Assembly (NCBI GenBank): GCA_026416815.1
Contig: JAOAEJ010000095.1
Span: forward strand, 1 to 64,000
Source: Clostridia bacterium
GTDB taxonomy: Bacteria; Bacillota; Clostridia; Acetivibrionales; DSM-2933
DNA length: 64,000 bases
Direction: 5' to 3'
The translations under genes were made by a program, and so were the position numbers. A model generated the notes under the pieces. The model was given only the letters and a program-made list of their open reading frames with translations, ran no database searches and was not told the origin of the DNA. Each line of letters begins with the position of its first letter. Position 1 is the stretch's first letter. This document shows positions 8,360 through 20,300 of this stretch, piece after piece.

Positions 8360-11300
8360 CTAAAAATTAAACTCTACTTCTCCTGCTATCTCGCTGCCAA
8401 GCATTATATCGCCTTTTTCCAGTTCTATATCTCCAAGTCTTATATTTTTATCGTTTACCACAGTCTCCAGTATCCTGATATAACTGTCGGCAAACCTTTT
8501 AATTGTTTGATTTTTGTATAGTCGGGTACAGTATTCTACATAGAATCTTATAAGGTTTTCGCTTTCAAAGGTGTAAAGTATAAAGTCAAACCTTGAAATC
8601 TTATTTTCAATTCTATAAGGGGAAAGGGTCAACCCTTCTATTCTTATCTCAGGAATATTCATATTTTGGTCTGCCATCATGGTATCAAAAAGTGGGTTTC
8701 TGCTCATATCCCTTTTTATTCCCAGCTTCTCTACAAGTTCTTCAAACTGATAATCCTGGTTTTCGTATGCCAGTAACGAGTTTTCCTTAACCTCCTCCAG
8801 GAATTGTTTAAAGGTTTTGTGTGACGAAGGATAGTTCCTCATTGGGAGGGTATTTACAAACATACCTATTATATTCTGTAAATCAGGGTGCTTCCTTCCT
8901 GCAATAGGACTACCAACTACAATATCCTCCTGTCCGCTGTACTTATACAAAAGTACATTGTATGCTGCCAACAGAACCATATAAAGAGTAGTTGCACTTT
9001 CTAGGGCAAAATTCTTCAGCTTCACCGAAAGCTCCTCACTCAGTTCAAATTCAAAGGAGTCTCCTTCAAAGCTCTGTATACTGGGTCTTTGATAATCAGT
9101 AGGCATATTTAGTACTGGAATCCCATCGGAGAACACATTCATCCAATAGGCTTCCTGTTTCTTAACTGCTTCCGATTGGAGCATTTCTCTTTGCCAAACA
9201 GTGAAGTCCTTATACTGAATTCTTAGTTCTCCATCATTACCACCCTGATACAAATCCATGAATTCTCTCATCAAAATCGCTACTGAGGTGCCGTCGGATA
9301 TTATATGGTGCATGTCTACAAGAAGCAAATGCCTGTCTTGTGACAACTGTATAAGGCCAACCCTGAATAACGGTGCAATGCTTAAATCAAAGGGGCGTAT
9401 AAAACCTTTAATAATTTCCTGTGCATTGCTTTCGTCGGACTCTGCATACTCTACCGTCAAATCAACATTTCTGCTTATTACCTGTACAACATCCCCACCC
9501 TTATACCCGAAGGAAGTCCTAAAAGCCTCATGCCTTTTCACAAGAGTTTTAAATGTATCTTCAATCCGTATGCGCTTTATATTTCCTTCTATCAGCATTA
9601 CCGTAGGTATATTATATGTGGTACCTATGCCCTCAAGCTGCTCAATAGCAAACAGCCTTCTCTGTGCTGATGATAAAGGATAGTATTCACTTTTTTCAGC
9701 TGACTTTATTGGAGAATAACCGCTTCTGCCGGTACTTTGTATATACTCTGCCAATTCCTTTACAGTTGGGTGATTAAATACCTCGGTTAATGAAACTTCA
9801 GTGTCTAGCTCCTTTTGAATTTTAAAAGTCAAGGTCACTCCTTTTAGAGAATGTCCTCCCAACTCAAAGAAGTTGTCCTCTATGCTTATCCTTTCAAGTT
9901 GCAGAATTTCCTTCCATATTTCGGTGAGTTTTTGCTCGGTTTCATTTCTTGGCTCCACATGCCTTATTCCTGTATCTACCCCTATGATTGGTTGTGGAAG
10001 AGCTTTTCTATCTATTTTGCCGTTAGGAGTTAAAGGCATCTTCTCCAACTGAACGATTTTTGATGGTATCATGTAACTAGGGAGCACCCCGGACAAGAAT
10101 TCTTTCAAGGAGCTTACGTTCAGATCACCATCAGCAACCACATAAGCACACAGATATTTTCCTTCACTCCTATCCTCGCGGTCTATAACCAGGGCTTCCT
10201 TAATCACCTCAATCTTTAACAAGGCTGCTTCAATTTCCTCCAACTCAATCCTATATCCTCTTATTTTCACCTGGTAATCCATTCTTCCTAAAAACTCAAT
10301 ATTTCCATCGGGCATCCAGCGTGCGAGGTCTCCGGTTTTGTAAATCCTTTCGTCAGGCAGCCTGGAAGTACCTACAAACTTTTGGGCTGTTAGTACGGAA
10401 TCATTGTAGTATGCTCTCGCCACCCCTACACCTCCTATGCACAACTCTCCCGTCACACCCTGGGGAACCGGATTAAGATACTTGTCCAGGATATATATCC
10501 GTGTGTTGTATACAGGTTTTCCTATCGGTATGGTTTTTGCCCCCTCAAAGCTGCTATTTGCTAATCTGTAAAATGACGATATATCGGTACATTCGGTAGG
10601 TCCATAAGTATTTACTATTTCGCAGCTGCAGTTATCCGATTTAATCCAAGGAGCAAGCTTTACTGTATTTATAGGCTCTCCTCCTAAGAAAACATGTCTT
10701 AGAGTTTTTAGCCTTGCAAAGCTGGAGTCACAGTTGAAGTCAACCAGAGGATAAAAGGCACTCGGCGTACAGTTGATTATGGTAACCCCTGCTCTTTCTA
10801 CTGTGTCGGACATACGGTTGTAGTCATACATGCCCGCTGTAAACAGGCACAAGCAGCCCCCTTTAATCAATGGTGCATACAGGTTTTTCTGAGCAAGGTC
10901 AAAACTGGTAGGAGCAATAAGAAGTATGCAATCCCGTTCATCAATATTGAATTCCGTTGTAAACCAACTGAGCAAATTTACAAATGCATGAGCCTTTATC
11001 ATTACTCCCTTTGGCTTACCTGTCGAACCTGATGTATATAATACATACATCAGCCTTTCAGGATTGTATGTCAGATTCAAATCTCTATCCGGCAGTTCAA
11101 GCCTGTTCAAAACCTCATCTACTGCAATAAGTTCCGTCCCGATACTCTCTGCTTTTTGTCTGAGCTTACCCTGTGTAAGCAGCAAGGAGGTGTTGGAATT
11201 ACTTAAGAGGTAGTTTATACGCTCTTCCGGATAGTCCGGGTCAATAGGCAGATAAGCTCCTCCAGCCTTCAAGATGCCCATAATCCCTATAATCATCTCC

Positions 11301-14300
11301 GTTGATCTCTCCATCATTACTCCAACAACGGTATCATCAGCCACTCCTTTTTCCCTCAAAAGCCATGCAATCCGGTTTGCCTTTTCATTTAGTTGCTTAT
11401 AGGTGAGTTTACTATCTTCATATATAACAGCTGTATTATATGGAGTTTTTCGAACCTGCTCCTCAAACATTTGGTGTATTGACTTATCTCTCGGATATTC
11501 ATTTTGTGTAGTATTGAAATCAAACAGCAGCTTTTGTTTTTCTTCAGCACATAGCATATCTATATCGCCCAGTTTTATATAGGGCTTCTCAGCTATTTCG
11601 CCTGCTATGTTTTCGAAGTGTTTCGCTAATTTTACTATAGTTTGTTTGTCAAAGAGCTTGGTACAATATTCAAAACTGATTTCTAACTTCCCATTTATCT
11701 CTACTGCACTTACAGTAATATCAAACTTAGCTGTGCGGCTTTCTGTCTTGAGGGAATTAATTTTCAATCCCTCAGCCTGTATTCCTGTGTTAAAGTTTTG
11801 TAGGACAAACATAGTATCAAAAAGTGGATTCCTGCTTAAATCTCTTTTTAAATTTAATTTTTCCACCAACTCGTCAAACTGACAGTATTGGTTTTCATAA
11901 GCTTTCAAGCAGTTTTCCTTCACTTGCCCTAGAAACTCCATAAAGGTTTTATCCCCATCAGGATAGTTCCTCATGGCAAGAGTATTGGCAAACATGCCTA
12001 TTACATTTTCCAGGTCGGGGTGATCCCTCCCGGCTATGGGTGAACCTACTACTATGTCTTGCTGTCCGGTATATTTAAACAGAAGTGTATTATACACCGC
12101 CAGTAAAACCGTATATACTGTAGTGCCATTATCCGATGCTGCTTTTTTTATTTTTTCTGTCAAGTCACGGTTAATTACAATACTGATACTGTCGCCATCA
12201 AAGTTCTGTATTGAGGGTCTTATATAATCGCAAGGCATATTGAGAACAGGTATTTCTCCGGAAAATCTGTCAAGCCAGTATTTCTCCTGCCTTTTTACTG
12301 TATCAGTTTCAAATAGAGCCTGCTGCCATACCGCAAAATCCTTGTATTGAGTTTTTAACTTTTTGGGTTCCATACCTCTGTATATCATCATAGCTTCTTC
12401 TATAAGAATATTTAATGAAGCCCCGTCCGATATGACATGGTGCATATCAAAAAGCAAAATATATTGACTGTGATTATACTTAACAATACTACCCCTTAAA
12501 AGCGGAGCTTTGCCCAAGTCAAAAGGCTGAACAAAATATTTCATTAATTGCTCTACATCCGTACAACCTTGTTCCAAGAATTCTATCTTAAAGTCTACAT
12601 GCTCATGTACTCTTTGTACCGGCATTCCTTCGATGAATTCAAAGGATGTCCTTAGTGACTCGTGTCTGTTTATCAGTTGTTGAAAGGACTTTTCCATTCG
12701 CTCTAGATCCAAACTGCCTTCAATCAGCACAGCCGACGGCATGTTATAAGCAGTGCTGTAAGGCTCCATTCGGCTTAGAATCAAAAGTCTCTTTTGTGCC
12801 GCAGATACCGGATAATACTCCCTTGTGCCAATAGGTTTTATAGTACCTACAAGACTAGGGCCGATAGCTTCGATATACCTTGCCAGCTCTCTTACCGTCT
12901 GACTTTCAAATATTTTACTAAATGGCACTTCTACATTAAATGTGTTATAGATTGCTGATACAACAGCCATTGCTTTTAATGAATGTCCACCCAGTTCAAA
13001 GAACTTGTCATTTACCCCTACCTTCTCTATTCCCAGTACTTCCTCCCATATTTTTACCATTTCTTTCTCTACATCGTTTACAGGTGCAGCATACTCTGTC
13101 CCAATATTTGCGGTTAGATTCGGGTCAGGCAGAAGCCTCCTGTCGATTTTCCCATTTGGGGTCTGGGGCAGCTTGTCCAGCATAACAAAATATGAAGGAA
13201 TCATGTATTCAGGCAGTCCTTTTGAAAGGTATTCCCTCAAATCAGAGACCTCAATTTCGCAGTTTGAGACAATATAAGCACTTAAATATTTATTTCCGTT
13301 GCTATCTTCCTTTGGAGCCACCGCTGCTTCTTTAACTCCGGGAAATTCCATCAATAGGCTTTCAATCTCCTCTAGTTCTATCCTGTATCCCCTTATTTTC
13401 ACTTGATGGTCTGTTCTTCCCTGAAACTCTATTTCGCCATTATTAAGCCATCGAGCAAGGTCGCCTGTCCTATACATTCTTTCTCCCGGCACAAAAGGAT
13501 CAGCTACAAACCTTTCAGCCGTAAGCTCCCAATTACCCAGATAGCCTCTTGCAAGTCCATCTCCTGCTATGTATAATTCACCAAAGACTCCTATAGGCTG
13601 CAGGTTATTCTTTGAGTCAAGGATATACATTCTTGTGTTGGCTATAGGTTTTCCAATGGTTATTTTTCTATTTCCGCTTAGGTCCTTGACAGAAGACCAG
13701 ACTGTAGTTTCTGTGGGCCCATACATGTTATAAACACCGCCTGTTTCCAACCTCTTCAATTCCTCCAGCAATACTTTGGGCAGGGCCTCACCTCCTACCA
13801 TTACCTTCTTTAGCCTCTTAATGCAAGAAGCACCTTTTGCACTTTTTATCAACACCTGCAGTCTTGAAGGTGTTGCCTGAATCATATCTACCTGTTCTTT
13901 TAATATTAACTCAGCTAATGCTTTCATGTCAGTTTGCTGGTGTTCACCGGCAAGAACTATCTTCATCCCTTTTGTAAGCGGAAGAAGAGTTTCAAGTACA
14001 AATATGTCAAAGGATATAGTGGTAAGACAGAGTATAGTTTTATCCGGTGTAAACTCTATTTTATCGGTTATACCTTTTATAAAGTTGTTAACCGCCCTAT
14101 GCTCAATCATAACTCCCTTGGGTAATCCTGTAGAACCTGAAGTATATATTACATATGCTAGATTTTTAGGAGCACTTGTTTTTCCTAAGCTGTCCGCATT
14201 CCCCATGAAAATTTCGGGATTTTTTACATCTACAATCTGACCTTCGAATTCAACATTCTTCTTTGTATTTGGGGATACCAGCAGTATATCTGCCCTGCTA

Positions 14301-17300
14301 TCTTTAAGCATATATTTTACTCGGTCATCAGGATAGGAAGGATCAATGGGCAAATATGCAGCCCCCGATTTTAACACTCCAACTATAGCTATCATCATTT
14401 CAAGAGAGCGTTCTATAGTTATCCCTATTATCTTATCCTGTGAAGCACCTTTTTCTCTCAAAACCCAGGCAAGCTGATTAGCCTTCTCGTTTAGTTCCCT
14501 ATATGTCAGTTCCTTACCCTCAAACCTTACAGCTATACTATCGGGCGCTTTCTGTACCTGTTCTTCAAACAATTCGTGTATAGTTTTTTCTATCGGATAC
14601 CGGCAACTGGTGCTGTTAAAGTCGTATAAAAGTCTTTCTTTTTCACTATCAGAAAGCATTTCAATATCAAATAAATTTACATTAGGCTTCTCTAGCGTTT
14701 TTCTTATTATATTGCCAAAATGATTTGCCAGTTTTTCCATTGTAGCCTTGGTAAACAGCTTTTTGCAGAATTCAAAGTTAAGCTGCATTTTTCCGTCAAT
14801 CTCTACTGCGCTTACAGTAATATCAAACTTAGCTGTATTATTTTGAAGATTGTATGGCTTAATCTGCAATCCGTCAATATTAACATCATTGACAATATTT
14901 TGCATAATGAACATAGTATCGAAAAGTGGATTCCTGCTAATATCCCTTTTTACGTCAAGCTTTTCTACCAGTTCATCGAATTGATAATCCTGATTATCGT
15001 ATGCTTTTAAGCAATTTTCCTTAACTTCTCCAAGAAACTCCCTGAAAGTTTTGGCCCCTGAAGGATAATTCCTCATAGGCAGTGTATTTACAAACATACC
15101 TATTATGTTTTCCAAATCAGAATGAGGTCTTCCGGCTATTGGTGAACCTATGACTATATCTTCCTGTCCCGTGTATTTATACAGAAGTATATTGTATACG
15201 GCCAGAAAAACCATGTATGTGGTAGTTCCTGTCTCTACTGCAAAATCGGTTAGTTTGCCTGTCAATTCGCTATCCAGCGCAATGCTTATACTGTCCCCTT
15301 CAAAACTCTGTCGGGTGGGCCTTGGGTAGTCAGTGGGTATATTCAAAACCGGAATTTCCCCTGAAAAAGTTTTAAGCCAGTATTCCTCCTGCTCTCTAAT
15401 GCGAGCTGATTTTAACAACCTATTCTGCCACTCAGAAAACTCCTTGTATTGTATCCTCAGTTCGGGTAGTTTCTTTCCATTGTATAACTTTATAAATTCA
15501 CTTGTTAAAATACCCATTGATGTACCATCAGATATAATATGGTGCATATCAAACATTAGGATATGCCTGAAGCGGGAAAGTTCTATTACCCCTGCCCTCA
15601 GAAGTGGAGCTTTGTTTAATTCGAAGGGGCGTATAAATTCATTAATTATTCCGTCTACCTCATGCTCTTCCGCTTTTAGGTATATAATTTTAAGGTTTGC
15701 AGTCTCATGTATCCGCTGAACAGGTTGCCCTTCCACCATTTCAAAGGAAGTCCTTAATGCTTCATGCCTCTTTATCAGTTCTTCAAATGTTTCTTCCAGA
15801 CGCTTTTTATCCAATTCACCATCTATCTCTATAGCTCCCGGCATGTTGTAGCTCGTTCCACCTTCGAGACGATTAAGTATATACATCCTCTTCTGAGCTG
15901 CTGAAACCGGATAGTATTGCCTTGTTTCTACAGGACTTATGGAAGAATATATATTCACCTCACTATCTTCTATCCTCTTTGCAATCTGTTTTATGGTAGG
16001 TGTACTAAATATCTCCCTTAAAGGTACTTCAACATTAAATTCCTTATGAATTTTCGATACTAGCGTTGTAGCCTTTAATGAGTGTCCGCCCAATTCGAAA
16101 AAGTCGTCACTAATGCTTATCCTGTCTACTTCCAATATTTCTCGCCATATATCAACCAGCTTTTCTTCTATTTTATTCTGAGGAGCTTCATATTCAACTC
16201 CTGTACTTATATTGTTTGAAGGCTCCGGGAGTGACTTCCTGTCTATTTTTCCATTTGGTGTCAGAGGTAGTTTGTCCAGCATTACGATGTATGTAGGAAT
16301 CATGTAGTCAGGCAGATCTTCCGAGAGGTATTTTTTTACTTCACCTGCAGGAATTTCCCTATCGGATACTATATACCCACAAAGATACTTATTGCCTCCC
16401 GTATCGTTCCTGTCTACTACTACGGCTTCCTTAATGCTTTCATGCTTTAGCAGCCGATTTTCTATCTCTCCCAACTCTACCCTGTACCCTCTTATCTTTA
16501 CCTGATGATCCTTCCTCCCTAAAAACTCAATATTTCCGTCAGGAAGCATCCTTCCCAGGTCCCCGGTTTTGTACATCATCTCTGCACTTGACACTATGAA
16601 CCTGTTCTCTACGAAAGAAGCATTTGTCCTTGCTTCGTCGTTGGCATAGCCTCTAGCCACACCTACTCCGCCAATATACAACTCCCCGGCTATGCCGTAA
16701 GGTACTATATTCCTATTGTCATCCAGAATATAAAAATAATTATTATCTATTGGTCTTCCGTAAGGTATGCTTGTCTGATATTCTCCTATTTCCTCTATAG
16801 GATAATAAATTGACCACACCGTCCCTTCGGTTGCCCCTCCCAGGCTTATAACCTTTGCTTTAGGAAAATACTTTCCTATTCTCTCCGGCAACCTTACAGG
16901 TATCCAGTCACCACTTAGGAAAACTATCCTCAAATCACTGTGGATATTATCTATTCCTCTTTCCTCAATGCTGGTAATTAAATGGTTCATTGTAGAGGGC
17001 ACTGAATCCCAGAAAGTTATTTTTTCTTTTTGCACAAGCTCTATGAGCTCATTAGGGTCCTGCACCTGCTCCTTCTTTGCAATTACAATACTCCCTCCCG
17101 ATGCCAGCATACCGAATATGTCGTATACAGAAAGGTCAAAACACATGGAGGTTATAAACAGAAGGATGTCTTTTTCCCCTACATTGAATGTTTTATTTAC
17201 CCAGCTTATCAAATTCACTGCTGAATGGTGTTCTATCATTACTCCTTTTGGTAGCCCTGTAGAGCCGGAGGTGTAAATTATATATGCAAGCTCTCGTGAA

Positions 17301-20300
17301 TCCTTCGGTATATCAATGTTTTCACCAGCATGCATATCCATTCTGTTGAAATCTATCTTTATTACTTTACTAAAGCTTATTTCATAGTCATTATCTGCTA
17401 CAACAACCGATACTTTTGAGTTCTCTGCTATATATTCTCTTCTTGCAGCCGGATAATCCGGGTCTATAGGTACATAAGCTCCCCCTGCCTTCAATATAGC
17501 CAGCATACCGATTATCATCTCAAAGCCTCTATATGCTATAAGGCCGACATTATCTCCACACTTTACTCCCTCTTCAATTAAAATTTTTGCCAACTGATTA
17601 GCTCTTTTATTTAGCTCCCCATAACTCATTTCCCTATCTTCGAACACCAGCGCTGTTTTGTCTGGTGTCTTTCTAACCTGCTCCTCAAACAACTGGTGAA
17701 TCGTTTTTTCCTTAGCGTATTCTACTACTGTATTATTAAAGTCATATATCAATGCCTTCTTTTCTTCTTGCGTCATAATGTCTTCTACATACAGTTCCTG
17801 ACAATCGTCACATGTAATTCTCTCTAGTATCCTACAGTATAATATAAATGCTGTCTCAATATCTGTACTGTAAAAGTAATTCGGAGAGTACTTTATCTGC
17901 ATAATCAGGTTATTGGGAACCTTTGATACTTCTAAATCAAAAAGCGTGTTTGTCATTTCATTTGAATCTATATGTATGTTATAGTCTGAAACTTTTATAT
18001 CATCCCTTGTTTGGATACTGTCCATCACATGGAAATCGGTAAAATTGAATAAGGTATCAAAGATAGGGTTGCCTGTACTTGAGCCGGCTTCACCTATAAT
18101 GCTTGCTATGTCGGCCAGGAACAGTTCATGGGGCTTGGAATCTACTAGATATTGCTTTACTGCTTTTATCAGTTCAAGCTTATTCATCCTGCACTCCACG
18201 CCTATCCTCATAGGCAATGTATTGAGGAAACAGCCAAGTATTTTTTCCCCATCCTCAATGACAGGCCGATCATGGGTCACTACACCTGTTACTATATCCT
18301 TTTCAGTGGTTATAATACTAAGTAGGTATAAATGTGCTGAAAGGCATATATCCTTCAATGTACAACCGTATTGTCTCGCCTTTTCCTCCAACCTCTTAAG
18401 CAGCCCCGTCCCCAAATTCCTACGGTATATTGCGCTACCTGTAACGCTATTTATCCTTTTGCCCGAGAAATTGAAGGGCAGCTTATTTCTTTCATATCCC
18501 TTGAGCGTTTCCTTCCAGTAGCTTCTGCTTTTTTCCGACTTCTCCCTGCTCAAGTTAATAGCTACGTAATCCTTATAGCTGCTTTTTAATTCTTTTACCT
18601 GGTATTTACACCCTTTCTCCAGGCTACTATATATTTCAAAAAGCTCGCTTAACATTGTCGCGACACTCCACCCGTCCAGTATCGCATGTTGGAAGCAAAG
18701 CACCATACTATAATCTTTTTCACTGAGCTTAAACATCCTTAAACGCCATAACAAGTCGTTGTCAAATCTGAACTTATTCAGCAAATCCTCTTTTAAGTAG
18801 GCTTTTATGTATTCTTCCTGTTCCTCAAGTATTAGATATATAATATCCTCGCATATCAACTGTGGAACGCGTTTCCTATGTACTACTTGGATCGCTCTGT
18901 TGAAGCGGTCAGTTATGAAGCTTGTCCTTAATATTGGATGTCTGTCGGCAAGCATTTCTATAGCATCGAAGAATCTGCTGCAATCAAAACCTTCCAGTTT
19001 GATTGTATAAATAAACTGATCGTGGTAAATGGGTTCGTCCGGCCTCAGCTTTGAATAAAATACCATACCGTGCTGTATCTGGCTTAGTGGGTAAAAATCC
19101 TCATAATTCTCAGGTAACTGTTTAGCCTGCTTCTCATCGTCAAGTATGCTCTGTTTTATTTCCTCAATGGCCTCAAGACCCTTGGTTAACTCGTCTACCG
19201 CTACCGATTCTCCATTTGCTCCAATGCGGAAGCTTAATTCCCTAATAGTCTGGTTTATGTAAAGGTCCTTCATCTGAATGTTTGTTTGAAATTCCTTATT
19301 TATCCTGCTAATTAGACTTATAGCCCTTATGGAATCTCCCCCAAGAATAAAGAAGTTTTCATTAGTACCTACTCTCTCCGCTCCTAAAATCTGAGACCAT
19401 ATTTGTGCAAGCCTTTTTTCTACTTCATTTCCCGGAGCCTGGTATTCTACACCTGTATTAATATGCCCATCGGGCTTCGGTAAGGATTTTCTGTCTACCT
19501 TCCCGTTTGATGTCATAGGAATTTTATCTATACGCATAAAATATGACGGTATCATGTATTCGGGGAGCTCTTCCAAAAGATATGCCCGCATCTGGGAAAC
19601 AGTAAACTCATTATCAGATACGATATATGCACAAAGATATCTATTACCGGCATTATCTTCGCGAGTCAGCACTACAGCTTCCTTCACCAACTTATGCATT
19701 AGCAGCTTGTTTTCAATCTCACCTAACTCTATTCTGTGCCCTCTTATCTTTACCTGACGATCTATTCTTCCATAGTATACCATATCGCCATTAGGCAGCA
19801 TCATGGCCTGGTCACCGGATTTGTAAATTCTCTCTTCAGGTTTGTAAGGGTTTTGCACAAACTTTTCACTGGTAAGCTCAGGTCTATTTAAGTATCCTCT
19901 ACCAAGACCTTCTCCTCCTACACACAATTCCCCTGGTATTCCTACTGGAAGCAGCTTCTGATTTGCATCCATTATGTATGCGGTCAAAGTCGGTATAGGC
20001 TTGCCTATGTTGCTTATGTTTGATTCTATTTCCTTCTCGGTTATTTCCTTATATGTGACATGTACCGTAGTCTCAGTTATTCCGTACATATTTATAAGCT
20101 TGCATTGAGGATATCTTTCCTTCCATGCTTTAAGTAAAAGCGGCTTGAGTGCCTCACCCCCAAATACTACATATCTAACATTAAACTCTGCAGTCGGAAT
20201 TTTTACTTCCTCCTGAGAAAGATTGTAAAATGCTGTGGGCGTCTGGTTCAATACCGTTACCTTTTCTTTTTGTAAAAGCTTTAGGAATTCTCCCATTTCT

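Noticed and set aside
8262-9800. Frameshift splitting one large NRPS into two genes
   Set aside because: C5 is complete and followed by a stop, the second gene has its own ribosome binding site, and its start contains only a half C domain, so simple frame repair would not give one normal module.
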